Positions 34,337 through 47,900 of a DNA stretch of 64,000 nucleotides are shown here, one piece after another. Each line of letters starts with the position of its first letter. Positions within the stretch are counted from its first letter, which is position 1. The translations under genes and the position numbers were made by a program. The DNA is taken from assembly GCA_002633005.1 (NCBI GenBank), contig NMRA01000461.1, positions 167,861 through 231,860 on the forward strand, written 5' to 3'. The notes below the pieces were generated by a model that was not told the DNA's origin, did not search any database, and saw only the letters and a list, made by a program, of their open reading frames with translations. The DNA is from Phoronis australis. Its lineage: Eukaryota > Phoronida > Phoronidae.

Positions 34337-35534
34337 ATGGAGGACTGGATGTTTGATAAACCCAAGTTATCAGAATCATTTTGCTTCTCCTCTGTGAGTA
34401 TATTATTTTATTTATAACGCATTTCTTTGGCAAAAAAGCTGTTGTTTATTAGTGAATTAATACAGAGTGAGAAGATTGGTCAAACTTTCATGTTGTTTTG
34501 GTGTGTGTGTGTGTGTTGCCTATTTAGAATGTTTTGGAGATTGTGATTCATTTTAGCCTCAGCTGTGGCTAGGAAACATATATGCTCTTGTGGTCAGGCT
34601 TTAACTTACATTAAATGTTTACCGTTATTGATAATAGGTACAGTGGGTATATATTGGTCTTGTTATGCAAGACTTCTTAGTTCAAATTTGCGTGAAGTTT
34701 GGTGGGTAGTGAATATTTTGAATGCTGATAAGTACCTCTTAATTTTTTTTTTCATGACATTTTGAACATTGACTAGTTATGAGTGATGATATATTACTAA
34801 ATGTGACTACGTTTTGTAAGTTGTGAGCTAGTCTACAGATTAGCAACTGACTATCGGTGATTAAAGTTTGAGAGTGCGGAGTTAACCATGTACTGTCACG
34901 TCACTAAAAATTATGGGATGTGAGAGTGCATTAAAGTGGATTACATGTTTGTGGTAGTGATGAATTGCCCTGCTTTCTTCTTCTTACTTGTGTAACACCC
35001 ACTGCATAAAACAGTTGTCTGCATTGCTACTATCCTGGTGCAATAAATAGGGAACAGATGCGAAATTGTTGGGTGAAGATGAAACCAGCAGTGAGCTGGG
35101 AGAAACATGTTGCTGATAGTCAGAGGAGCAACTAAAATTTGTGACAATGGGAGGGCTCAACACTCATTTGTTTTTACCTGCAACCCCTCCTAGCAGGGGG
35201 TCAACACCCGTTTGTCGTCCACTTTGTTTTTTTCCGAAGCTAAATTAATATTGCTTATTTGCCGCTTGGGGAACTAGGGTTTTGACCGATAACGATTCAG
35301 GTGTATAACAAGAAGACAGTGAACTCTCCAATACGTCTACACTTCTTGGCCTTACACTCATTTCAAGTATAGAATCATGAGTTGCGTGTTGCCCTCTTGA
35401 ATCAGGCGTTAACAGTTTTGATACCTCGGTTAAATAGGATATAAATGGTAAAAGTAATATTTCATCATTACGCCTTGGGAATGATGAAGACGTGATCCCT
35501 TCATTAATACTAGTTAATTCATGAAAGTAATCTG
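34337..35534. other. Spacer, nothing supported
   Basis: AT-rich sequence including a short GT-rich run near 34500-34517. No coding or RNA feature was found. Confidence 0.35.
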
Positions 35535-36776
35535 ATTTTCCTCAAGCTGCTTATACAGTGTATATGTCACATGAAATCAACAGGTGTTAAGCTGTCAAGT
35601 TAAATACTTAGTTTATGGAAGATGATTCATTTTAAATAAACACTTAAAACCTTAGTTAAAACCTAAGCCCAATTGGTCTTTCGACATGCAGGCCTTGATA
35701 TTTTTAACGAAAGTGAATTCAACACTACATTATGTTTCTTTAGTTCTGGTGGTGAAAAGAGTTGTTGACTCAGGAATTGACCACACTCCAAACTGGCCGT
35801 TATATATGTACAGTAATTAGCAAAGAGTTTCTTTGATACACGAGCCAGGCTCAGTCATTGCTCAGTCACTGAACATTAAAACTGTTTTGATTAGTGAAAA
35901 ATCTTGGATTTGATCGTCATATTAGGTTTGAAAGTCACTGTAAAGACGATGCTTGAACGTGTAGTCTCGTCGCACTGGGAGGGTACAGTATACATTGTAT
36001 GCGATATAGTAGGTCAAATCCTTGGACGCGTGAACCTTGCAAGAAACGGGAATCACGATAGACTGAGCGAAAAAGTTCATGCAATACAACTGGAGTACTT
36101 TCTACGGTAAATTGATCTTTGGTGCTCTAAAATTCCGGATACGGTAGTGGCAATAACANATTTTCCTCAAGCTGCTTATATATGTCACATGAAATCAACA
36201 GGTGTTAAGCTGTCAAGTTTGATACTTAGTTTATGGAAGATGATTCATTTTAAATAAACACTTAAAACCTTAGTTAAAACCTAAGCCCAATTGGTCTTTC
36301 GACATGCAGGCCTTGATATTTTTAACGAAAGTGAATTCAACACTACATTATGTTTCTTTAGTTCTGGTGGTGAAAAGAGTTGTTGACTCAGGAATTGACC
36401 ACACTCCAAACTGGCCGTTATATATGTACAGTAATTAGCAAAGAGTTTCTTTGATACACGAGCCAGGCTCAGTCATTGCTCAGTCACTGAACATTAAAAC
36501 TGTTTTGATTAGTGAAAAATCTTGGATTTGATCGTCATATTAGGTTTGAAAGTCACTGTAAAGACGATGCTTGAACGTGTAGTCTCGTCGCACTGGGAGG
36601 GTACAGTATACATTGTATGCGATATAGTAGGTCAAATCCTTGGACGCGTGAACCTTGCAAGAAACGGGAATCACGATAGACTGAGCGAAAAAGTTCATGC
36701 AATACAACTGGAGTACTTTCTACGGTAAATTGATCTTTGGTGCTCTAAAATTCCGGATACGGTAGTGGCAATAACA
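35535..36776. repeat. Direct duplication of about 620 bp split by a single N
   Basis: 35535-36158 and 36160-36776 are near-identical (the second lacks a 7-bp piece, CAGTGTA, near its start and has a couple of substitutions). Copy 1 ends ...GCAATAACA, then N at 36159, then copy 2 begins. Unique flanking sequence resumes only after copy 2. A single N exactly between copies points to overlapping contig ends left unmerged by the assembler. Non-coding. Confidence 0.9.
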
Positions 36777-37569
36777 AATGCGATAAGCCAATTGCACTGA
36801 TTAACTAATCGAAATTTGTAGATAAACGTTTCCCGACATATTACAGTGGGTAAAAACCTGCAATTGAAATATGCACATCGATTGAATATATGTAGTTCAT
36901 ATTAAGGAACACGATACATTGGATCCTTTTTATGATCGTCATGCTCCTAAAAAGTAGACGCTGGAAAACAACATCATTCATGACAAAAAGACAATGTTAT
37001 TTCCAGCACCTGTTTGAATAGTTTTCAACATTCGATAATTAAAAAACGGGACAACTGGATTGAAAAGCGGGACATCCGAAAAAACGGGACATAAGGGTCT
37101 ATACCAAAACGCCGCCACACACGAAAACGTCCTGACAACGTTCTTTGGGCGAATGGAAATTCGCAGGTGTCGCAAAAAACACAAAACCCGCGTTTTTTCA
37201 TTTTAATCGAATTGGAAAATAGTAGTTCTTCAAATGGTACATCGCGATAGTGTATGATAATATGTCAATTTCGCCTTGTGTCAAAAATAGGATATTGTTT
37301 ACAGTCGTCTGGTTGATCAATTAAAAAAACACAAAGCCGTTATATGAAATCGAAAACGGAACATGCAAGAAACGAAGCCAACAATTGCACCACGCAGACA
37401 AGCGTGCAAACATATTTCATTTTACTGTGTGCCGAATGAAAAAACCCAGGATCTCGATAAATAGCTGCTATTTCAGGTTGTTGGTTTGTTATGTCTGTTG
37501 ATAATTTACTTGATCATAACTGTACGTCTGATGATTGAAACCTAACCAGAAGATGCAAACGAATGTCTT

Positions 37570-37925
37570 TGAAGCTACGCATGCATCCAATAGAAATTAC
37601 AGTCGTGGTTTTGGTCAGGTATGCATTGTATAGCTGTTTTTCTCACGACCGCAATGTTTTGGATAAATGTCTTTGTGGTTTTAAACGCAACCATCCCACA
37701 CTTACGTACGCAGATGACACCTGTCTGTTATATCCGTTGCACGTTTTTAGAAATAGACTCAATGAACGACTGTCAGTATATTCAGAAGTCTACAGAACGT
37801 TTTTGATTGGCTAAATACTAATAAATCATAGCCAAACACAAGAAAAACTAAGTTTTTGACATTTCGTGGAACTGATAGCCATACAATTGGGAATCACTAT
37901 GAGATCGTTTTACAATATGTAGTCA
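37570..37925 (+). mobile_element. Second LINE relic with YADD box
   Basis: Reads PTLTYADDTCLLYPLH, the RT active-site motif, and after a frameshift DWLNTNKS followed by NTRKTKFLTFRGTDSHTIG, the region that follows the YADD box in non-LTR reverse transcriptases. Stops and frame changes show it is dead. It is diverged from the LINE at 22.5 kb and from the 34-kb fragment, so it is probably a different insertion or family. Confidence 0.65.
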
Positions 37926-38250
37926 ATAATCCGTCCTAAAAGACAAAGTTTCAATTGCTCAATATTATGTAATGACCCATACTTTTCCAAGCAAATTTAC
38001 AGACAAAATCGACACACCAAGTTTACACGCTTTTTTCTCTGTTTAACACAACTTACATTGAGTACATAAAGGTCATAATGTAAAGTATTTTCGCACATGT
38101 ATAGGCCTACTTCTTGATGACAAATACAAATCAGGGATAATACGACAATACCACTTAAATTTCAAAATTGTGACTTGTAACGGAAACAAAGCATTCGAAC
38201 ACGTGTTATACGCATTGCGAAAACTCAGTTTAGTTCTTAAGTGTTGACGG

Positions 38251-38360
38251 GTACACAGTGTGGACGAATGGTTGAGCTTCAATTCTCCAATCTTACGATC
38301 GCAGGTTCAAACCCCAGTAGACCATTCTACTTGACCGTTGAATAAAGACTGTTTTCTCCA
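38251..38360 (+). repeat. tRNA-derived SINE-like element
   Basis: GTGTGGACGAATGGTTGAGC (A-box-like) is followed about 35 bp later by AGGTTCAAACCCC (B-box), the spacing of a pol III tRNA promoter. No proper cloverleaf forms, and the downstream tail is unrelated to tRNA. This fits a SINE head rather than a working tRNA gene. Confidence 0.5.
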
Positions 38361-40080
38361 TAACTCACTTCGTGGGTATTCTTTTACTAGTGTCCTAATG
38401 TCATTACAAACACAAACAATTGAGTTAGCCACTCACCGTTATAGTATTGGTCTCGAAATTGTTCTTACTCAAACAGGAAGTGATGTCAGGGCATAGAACG
38501 AACTGACACTCCGTTGTTTTAGATTAAGTCCTAGAAGTTGACTTGTCGCGGCGAGTCATGGTCTCTAGGAATAGAGGTACGGTCCGTTTTTGGAGTCCCA
38601 GAGAGATATTTGCATCGGAGTAAAGACAACGGAAATAAGGACTCATCTAGTGTAGAACACTGGACAACAACACAAAGGCTAAGCATTTACCACTAATAAC
38701 CCCATTGATCGTACACTCGTGACCGATTTCCTGGAATTGAAGCTGAACTGACAAACCAGATGGTGTCTAAAAACTAAAACTTGTTTTGTTTCACATTATT
38801 TCGGTGGAAGGTGTTTCCTTCCGTGTCACCTCCTCGCAAATGTGTCGAATATTCGGAAGTGTGTTACTTGCTTACGTACGAGTGTGCTTTTTCTACAAAG
38901 AAGGTACTCTCGTTGATACAAACGTATGCAAAATAAGCTTCGCGGCTAAAACACGGCAAGTAAGCGAATACCATTTTTAGTTTTAATAAGATGCAAACTT
39001 AATAAGAAACAAGCTGAATCAACTGCATGAGTTTTTAAGCATATCAACTATTGCCTAGTAAAAACGATGATATATTGTCGCAAGGACAAGTCTTAACAAG
39101 ATTTTCGAAGGAAAATGTCGGCATAGTGCTGAAACACGACAGGTTTATGGAAGTTCCATATTTGTCGTGTGTTTAATGAAGGGGATGTCTTCATCCGCGT
39201 GTATGGTAATTTGTTATTAACGTCACAATTTTCTCAGTGTACCATGATGACTAAATACACATGTAACTTCATGTATGTGTTGGTATTTTCCCAAGGCAAT
39301 AATACAACTGAAATTCACACGTATGTGTATAAGATTTATTGTAATGTTGTAAAGTACCAGTGAATTCCACTGTCTTCCAATTATACATGTGTGCCTTCTT
39401 CATCCTCGCACCCTCGTCAATGTCACATGTCGAGGCATGTACATGCTCATTGTAAACATTGATTTTAGATAACATTTAAAAAATTACAGTAGTAAACGTA
39501 CATGTATTAGACGTTTTTCCTGATTTTACAGGAAGTTAATAAGGAATTTCAGATCCGTTTCTTTTTAATTATGAGCTAAATTACATGAATGACACAAGCA
39601 TCCACTGTAATATGTTTCATGAAAAATACTTGAAGACTTGAAGACAGAAATTTTGTCTTACATCCCCACTTTACAGTTGCTGAAAATGAGTTTAGCTAAG
39701 TAATCACAAGCACGTCACGGTCTAGAAATTATTTATTGAAATTATCACAGAATCTAGCAGCAACGCGTATATTCTGAGAGACTTTGAAGATTTGACCAAG
39801 TGCTATTTAGTTATTTTTAAAAAGAGTTGTGTGAAACGTGGGACCAAAATTCTGTCGGGTCACTTTTCATGAGGTAGTCGTCTGGCTGAAAAAGTACTCC
39901 GTGATACAGAACACCTGTGAAGAGTGAGACTTATAATGCGGCGGCTAGACAAGCTGGTGCACCTTAGTACTTTGACGTAGGCGGTGTAATTTGTCATCAA
40001 TTATTATCATATGCGATCCAAAAGTAACAACAACATTTCCTTACTCCCCAGATCAACTTGTCATCACGCGTCCTGTTCGC
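38361..40080. other. Spacer upstream of the astacin gene
   Basis: No coding exon recognised. This interval should contain the distal promoter of the astacin gene; I see no specific regulatory motif beyond the TATA-like box listed separately. Confidence 0.35.
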
Positions 40081-40082
40081 TG

Positions 40083-40090
40083 TATTTAAA
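40083..40090 (+). promoter_or_regulatory. TATA-like box of the astacin gene
   Basis: TATTTAAA lies 38 bp upstream of the chosen ATG (40128). A start of transcription about 25-30 bp downstream would leave a very short 5' UTR. Position and sequence are suggestive only. Confidence 0.3.
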
Positions 40091-40127
40091 TGGTGCCCAA
40101 AGCATTGAGCGAAGCAGATCACGAAAG

Positions 40128-40277
40128 ATGGCCACAACTTCGGAAGCTCGGTGGTTTCAGTTTATTTTTGTAACAGCGGCGTTGCTCACTGCCTCAATCA
40201 GCCTACCGCATGGACAAAGTGGCACAGATGATAGGGACATCGATCAAGACAGTTCAGATCATCCTATGCCGCAAACG
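40128..40277 (+). CDS. Astacin gene exon 1: signal peptide
   Basis: ATG 40128 has a good animal context (A at -3, G at +4) and starts MATTSEARWFQFIFVTAALL, an N-region and hydrophobic core typical of a secretory signal, with likely cleavage near residues 22-30. An acidic linker (DDRDIDQDSSD) follows. A GTGAGA donor at 40278 ends the exon after 50 codons in phase 0, matching the phase-0 start of exon 2. An in-frame ATG exists at 40011, but it would bury the signal sequence 39 residues in. Assignment to the astacin gene is by strand, phase, signal peptide and the lack of any other 5' exon. The distance (14.6 kb of intron) leaves some doubt. Confidence 0.6.
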
Positions 40278-43200
40278 GTGAGATATACGTTCGGTTTAAA
40301 GAGACATTCTTGGCGGAAAAAGTAATTTTCAGAAATTGGATATGGCGCAAAATCAAACCCACTATCCCCGCATTGCAACAGGATAATCAGTCACTGAGCC
40401 CAAACCCCCAAAAGCAGAATATTTTAAGACTGTCCTTATCGTGAAAACAGCGGCCTGAGTTTTAGTGAACCTCTGTTAGACAACGGTAAGACGTGGCACT
40501 TTACAATAATACACACGAAGAAATTGCATAATCGGAAATAGATTTTCATGACATGTTCATGAAATATTTCATGCACCTCTGACACATATGCAGCGTCTCA
40601 TCGATCGCTTACAAGCAATTATAAAATAATTGGTAACATGCAATTGTCTAGCAAAATAATATATAATTAAAAACAATATTTTGGTCAGTAAGCAATTACC
40701 TGTTTGAAGCTAATGCTGTTGACTGTCGTGTGTACGATGTAACGGAATCATTGAGGCAGTGAAACACGCCAGCGACTTTATTACGAGTTTTTCTTAAGAT
40801 GCTTGTAAGATTTTCCTTAATATATGACACTCTTCCTTAACTTTTGTTATTTTCATTAAGTTTTCTTAAGAAAAATCCTATTTTCCCTTAGGTCTCAAAC
40901 TTTTCCTAAGCTACTTTATACCTTCCTTAACATTTTTCTTAACTTCAGAGAAGCTTGGGTGCTCGCCTAGGAAATTTCAAGTTAGTTACAAAACGGCAGC
41001 GCGTCGGTAAAAGTCTCGCTTAAATATTGTCCTTTTCATTTGCAAATAAAAGTTGGGCACGCTTTACAAACTCAGCCCTATACATGGCAGCGTGTACTTC
41101 GCCGATGGATTCGCACAATTCCCACTGCCGACGAGAGGCCTCTTCATTAGGGAATCCGAGGTCCAGTTGCATAAATCAGTCAAACTATGTTTGAACGCCT
41201 AACTATTTACGCAATTTTGGTTTGGTGGTCTTTACATGTATTTGTGACTTGGCGTTCAATGAGGCCTGTTGGCAGATCAGTTAACGTGTGTTGGTTTCAC
41301 GGCCAATAACAAATTGATAAAAGCACATTGATATACGGTGGTCTAAAGTAGATGTTTTTTCAAACTGTTAGATTACTGGAAATAATTTTTTGTGCGACGT
41401 AAACTGAGGGATATTTTTATCAAAGCAAGACAATACAAACGGCCAAAAATACGCATGCTTTTTTCGATTTGGGGTCACTGGTTATAGTAAGGCTTTAAAC
41501 CATGATGGTTGATAATTGGCATGCAATCCGTGATGCCGAGCAAAAGAGCACGGGTGCATTTGATAACAGACTGCATTGAACTTTGTATTAACCTCGATTT
41601 AGAAAACGCCGTCGACGAATCCTTTAGTGTGACATCCCAAATGTTAATGTTTGCAAAATCCAACCCTTCGCAAACGAGGCTGGCGTAATTATCACCATCA
41701 ACCATTCAGTCCCGATTCTTTCGACCATTCCTACACGCTTTCCTGACCCGCTGTTAGCCAATAGCGGAGTTGCAACAGAATCGATTTAACGATTGCGCAT
41801 GTCCGGAAATGAGGCTGCACAAAGGCTATTGGGATTGATTGGGGTATATGAAATGGCCGATTGGTTTGCACGACGTGTGATTTGTGTGTATTAAACTACG
41901 CTGCTGTATGTAATTCTGCCGCTATTCGCCCTAAAAATCGCCCATGCCCCAAAAAGTGCCCTATCGCGTTTTCAGACTTTGCTAAAGTAAGCGCCCAGCA
42001 CATGAACTACATGCGAAAAATACCTTACGTACAGTTCTAACGTCTCCAATTTTTCAATTGAAAGATCCGGTAGTCCTGAATTTGTAGACCACGAGCCTCA
42101 CCGTTATGTCCATATACACTTCAAACTTACTCCGCGATTCAAAAAGAACGCAAGAGATTTGATAGCAATGCACCACAATTGTGTAGAAAATAAATAATAA
42201 TATTCTGCACGCTTTATCTTAGCGCGTTAATGCATATGTGCGTGCGTTAAGTGAGTCGACCGAGAACAGGTGATTGTGCAGAGGCCGTGATTATCCTCAA
42301 AATTGCTCATGTTGGTTTGGTTCTGGTCAAGCGAAAACAAGTTTTTTCTTTCAAGTGAAATATTGTTCGGCAGTTTATAAGATACGTTTTCTTCCCGCCT
42401 CAAAATGAGCGCTGCACACTTTATACTACGAAGCGGAAAGAATTCACTAAGTCGGCCTTTGCAACAAGCTCCACCGATGTGTCTGACCCATGTTTAACGC
42501 AGTTCTTGATCCTTGGGAAACAGGTAGTAACTAAATTCTTTATCTCGCTAACTGGTATTATAGCAGCCGGACAAACAACCTCCCTGTGGCCGGTTCCCCC
42601 ACGCTTGCCGACGTACTTGTTTACCGGCTTAACCACAATGCAACATTCTGACCCATTTCCAATATGGCGGCGTTGCAACTCGGCTTATTGCGTCTACAGT
42701 GCCATTCAAAACAGTGGGGTAGCGACAACATCGGTCAGTGTACAATGCACCAGTTGTTGTGGCAAATATGAGTTTATGTTCACGGCTTATTTTTAATGCT
42801 ACGGACACCACTAAAACAGCAAAAACGCTACAAATACGTAAAAATAGCGAAAAGCTGACGGAAATTCTTTTGTTGTCGGGAATTTCTGTAAGGCAAGAAT
42901 AGAATAGACACAGAGTGACACATGGAACATCAGTTGAAGTGACGGTTCATTTCAGGTTAAGAACATTAGTTGGCACAGAACGTTGACAAATTTCTACTTG
43001 TCTTGAGATCAATTTGTCACTCTACAAACTCCCGATGCCCGACGCAATCCACTAAGATTCATCCACTGGCAGAATAACTGGTGATTAGGACTCTCAATCT
43101 TTATTCACAAAATACAATATTTTCAACAAATTTAGAAAAATATCTCGTCTTTATTTTTGGGAAATTTGAATGCGAAATATACACGTTTAGTGAAAAAACA

Positions 43201-43309
43201 GATTGAGTGGAACCACCTTCAACTGCATTGGAATTTGTTTAGGCCCTACTTCTTATACAATTTCGAAGTTTTCAGAGGTGTCACTCTAATTGAATCTCCC
43301 GCAAGGCTA

Positions 43310-44204
43310 GGCAATGACCATTGCCTCTGCTGGCCCGACCAGAGGCGATGCAGGTCCTATAGGCGCTCCATACGCCGGAAGCTTTCGGCGAATTATGCCT
43401 TGCACCGACTAAAACATTAAAGTCACGTTGTTATGAATACCTTTTGCGCATAGACGAACACCTTAGGAGGTTGCCGATGTGTTTAATTCCCTCCAACTCG
43501 AGCAGTCCCTATATCTGCTCCTAAAATCGTGAACTCACCATTTTTATCACTGCGAACGCTCCAATTTTTACCGCGCTTGCTAGGTGATGTGACTTCATGA
43601 CCTCGATCTTTAAATAGGCCAAAGGTGAGCCATTGCGGTCTTGTCAGTCAAATTTTCGTTTCCAAAATGCCACCACTACTTGTCTTTAATTGGCGTTACT
43701 TGAAACTGAACGTATTTCAATGAAATATTGCTTGTATTTGATAAAAATAAATGTTGATATGACATGTAATAGTGTTTGTGAACACATTCGACATTTTAAT
43801 GTTGAACAACCCGGCAAATGCACGGCTGGTTCCCGGCAGCACGTACGCAGATGGCGGGGACTTCAGCTTTCAAAGTTCGCCGGTAGGATCAAACTTTCTG
43901 ACCTTCGGCCTGGTTAAAAGAATGGGGTCATATCTCTTGGCGTGTTCCGAGTGAAAATGGTGAGTTCACAGGGACTGCTCGAAGAAAAAGTTTGATAACG
44001 GGAGTACTTGTTCGAGTTGGGAGGAATTAAACATATCGACAACTTCCTAGGGTGTTCCTCTATGCGCAAAAGGTATTAGCTACAGCGTGACTTTGATGTT
44101 TTAGTCGGGGCGAGGCATAATTCGCAGTAAAACTTCCGGCGTATGTAGAGCCTATAGGAGCTGCATGGCCTCTGGTCGGGACAGCAGAGGCGATGGTCAT
44201 TGCC
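43310..44204. mobile_element. MITE with long inverted arms, TA-flanked
   Basis: Left arm 43310-43543 and right arm 43955-44204 are inverted copies at roughly 75-80 percent. Termini read GGCAATGACCATTGCCTCTG and, on the other strand, GGCAATGACCATCGCCTCTG. TA lies immediately outside both ends (43308-43309 and 44205-44206), as for Tc1/mariner-like target sites. There is no transposase ORF. A diverged solo relative sits at about 10868-11180. Confidence 0.75.
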
Positions 44205-44923
44205 TACTGCCAGGCATACTGCAGTTCTGAAAGTATCCACAGTGATCCGCCATAATATTGACACAATGAGGCATACATAGCATAGGGAGATGACCGGAAA
44301 ACGAAGACAAAACACAAAACTTAGTTTTGATCATGAGGGATTGGTGCGTCTTGGCCCATACGAGTGTAGAGAACGACTGTATCGAGTGCGAGTCGTCGCA
44401 CGCCGAAGGTATATGAGCTGGGTTCACGAACAATGGAAGCTGAGAAAACTAATTAATCTGATGGCCCATCGGTAACCTTACGTTTCGCTGTTTCGATCTC
44501 GTGCTCATGGCGTGCTTTAACCTCAGATTCAATTTCTAATTTCTACTTCGTACATGTAGTTTGTTACTTGATATCAGACTCCAGGGTGCGTAGTATGTAC
44601 CCAAATGAACTGATGATAACGTACTGCAGACTCCACCTTTGACGAAAATTGACCCGTGGCAGAAGAAACACATGACTTACAAGATTAAAACGTTTTAGTG
44701 AGAATTAAGTTAATTACCGACTGAACTCAATATTGAAGTAGCTAACAAGGCAACAGTGCGTGCAGGTTATATTAAACCTAAACAACTTTTCACCGATTAA
44801 TTAATCAGAGACCCTTAGATTTTGCCGACTCGTAAAGCCTGCCGATTTTTCTTGGCTTAAACAGGTCGATTTTAGGGACACGAGTACTCAAAAACTGTTG
44901 GGTGAATTTTACTTGAACTTTGC

Positions 44924-47900
44924 AATTTCAATTTTTAACCATCAATCTTACAAATATTGATAGTATTTTCATTTTAAACGCCTAGTAATTTGCGTTCCGC
45001 AAGATAGAAGAATACGAGTGCTACCTTTTAAAAATGCCTTACGTTTTGCGAATTAGGTGACATAGACATAAAACTAAATAAGTTATTGAAAAATCATATA
45101 TGTAACACCGTTTTTGAGGTAAATTGTGAAGTTTTCACATATATAGGTTCCATTAAAATCGACTAAGGAGTTATTTTGCTATCAGTTCATGTATACCTTT
45201 CCCAACAATGAAATGTTGACTTACGAATGTGATGAAATGATGGTAGCAATGAATATAAAACCTATTTAGTAATCTTTGATCTTTTTATTTCATAATTATA
45301 CAATTATACTGGTTGACATGGTCTGTGTTTTATTATATGAGTTAGAATGGAGGTTAGTTATTAAGGTTTGAGATCCCCTTAAGAGCTATATTTGCAATTG
45401 GCTTCTCAGCGACTGCATTAACTATTACTTTATCCAATATAAAATGGCAGTTAGCGTTTGGCGGTTTACTTAGAACCATGCCAATAAACATGGCGTATAT
45501 TGTTTTCAAAAACTGCGATATCAGCAGTGGCATTGCACAGATACCTTCTTTTGTTGCCAAAAGTTGTGCAAATTGCTCTTTGTATCCAATTCTTGTACGA
45601 ATTCGCCGTCATGTTTGAACACGAGGTATTGTGTCCAAGCTTAAATAGCTCTGCTTAATTGGTGCATGTCCACGTTCATGTTTGCGTCGTTATAGCACAT
45701 AAACGTCGGAGAAACCGCCATTAAATCTCCGTTATTGCGGATGATAGAAGTAGCATTCTTCATATTGGCTGAGCACTCCGTGACCTGTATAATTTTCGCT
45801 TGCTCTACTGGTTAATGTCTGAGGCACGAACGTGTGCCATTCCTGGGCTATATTATGGTCTTTTGGAAACGCAAAGTGTGAAATAATGCGTGTCCGATAA
45901 TTGCTGCTGCATCCTCTCTGGAATTCTTCACAATACTCAGTCGAACTCAGTTTTCCAGACCACTTCGGCTCCCGGCTAGTGTAGAACAATGCAATGGTGG
46001 AGACCAGATCCAAAACATTTTAGTTATTTATTTTTTTTTTGCGTTTATTTATTGATTAAATGTACACACATTTAAGACGAAATACTTAAAATATGATTAC
46101 AAACTTTTTGATTTTCGAATTCAAGCATTTCTGGTCATGTTAAGAAGGGTTCAAAACTATTGCTATTACGAGGTGTTGTATCCTGAATGATAGTGCGCAA
46201 CATGCATGTCTGCAGTGCCACCAAAATTTGCAAATAATGGAGAGAAGACGATTCAGTCGTGGAAATTTTCTGCGCACTGCAAAAGACACTTAACAATTCC
46301 TGAAATACATGTAGGAGAAACACCATTCGTTGTCACAAAACTATTTTCTGGACTTCACATTTTCGAATAATACAATCTACGCATAGCTATACACGTAAGT
46401 CCGGGGTTAAGTTGTGGAACTGCAAAAATATTCGCGATAAGTCTTTGTACATAGAAAAAAAACTGAGATCCAACGAGAGCTCTCCATTTTGAACATGCTT
46501 GGAAAACATTTGACTTATGTTTGTTTAATTCTGCGTGGAATTTCGTGATTTACATGTAGCTTTCTCTCAAAAAACTTGCGTTACGGAAAGCACTCGTTCA
46601 TAGTAATTCCTACAGTTTGTACGCAAGCTGTCATCAAATTTATCTGATCCAACTAACAAGCTAATGAATTTCAGGGATTTAATGGCTGATGTTTATTGCA
46701 GAGGGACACAACTGGCGACGATGGGGGAGAACATGAAAGTATAGTGTTCATCGACGGTGGGAAGGCGCGATATATTTCGGTTTGTATATTAGGATGCCTA
46801 CATGTACACGGGCTCTCTTGCAGTACGCTAGATAGTAACATTTGAGTTTTAACAGCCATACGCTCGCTGAAGTGAAGCGCTTGTAACTCACTAAGCGCCC
46901 CTACCAAAAGACCATGTTTGCTGCAAGCTTGCGGCAAACAATTTTGTTTGCAGCAAACCAGCCGCAAAGTTTGCAGGAGTTTGCCGCTACCCGCAACTCA
47001 GCTGCACACATTGCCGCAACCTTACTGCAAACACTGAAGTTTGCAGGAATGTTGCGGCAAAATTGGTTATTGAAAAAGTGTTTTCTGGAAAGTTGCAGGA
47101 ATTCTACTGTTGAAAAAGTGTTTGCAGGAAAGTTGCAGGAAACTTTATTGGTGAAAAAGTGTTGGAGGGAAAGTTGCAGGANAATTTCAATTTTTAACCA
47201 TCAATCTTACAAATATTGATAGTATTTTCATTTTAAACGCCTAGTAATTTGCGTTCCGCAAGATAGAAGAATACGAATGCTACCTTTTAAAAATGCCTTA
47301 CGTTTTGCGAATTAGGTGACATAGACATAAAACTAAATAAGTTATTGAAAAATCATATATGTAACACCGTTTTTGAGGTAAATTGTGAAGTTTTCATATA
47401 TATAGGTTCCATTAAAACCGACTAAGGAGTTATTTTGCTATCAGTTCATGTATACCTTTCCCAACAATGAAATGTTGACTTACAAATGTGATAAAATGAT
47501 GGTAGCAATGAACATAAAACCTATTTAGTAATCTTTGATCTTTTTATTTCATAATTTTACAATTATACTGGTTGACATGGTCTGTGTTTTATTATATGAG
47601 TTAGAATGGAGGTTAGTTATTAAGGTTTGAGATCCCCTTAAGAGCTTATATTTGCAATTGGCTTCTCAGCGACTGCATTAATTATTACTTTATCCAATAT
47701 AAAATGGCAGTTAGCGTTTGGCGGCTTACTTAGAACCATGCCAATAAACATGGCGTATATTGTTTTCAAAAACTGCGATATCAGCAGTGGCATTGCACAG
47801 ATACCTTCTTTTGTTGCCAAAAGTTGTACAAATTGCTCTTTGTATCCAATTCTTGTACGATTTCGCCGTCATGTTTGAACACGAGGTATTGTGTCCAAGC

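Noticed and set aside
46914-47219. 101-codon ORF rich in FAA/LQ/CR words
   Set aside because: It is the translation of the short GCAA/TTGC subterminal motifs of the CACTA-like element and runs through the N, so it is not a protein gene.
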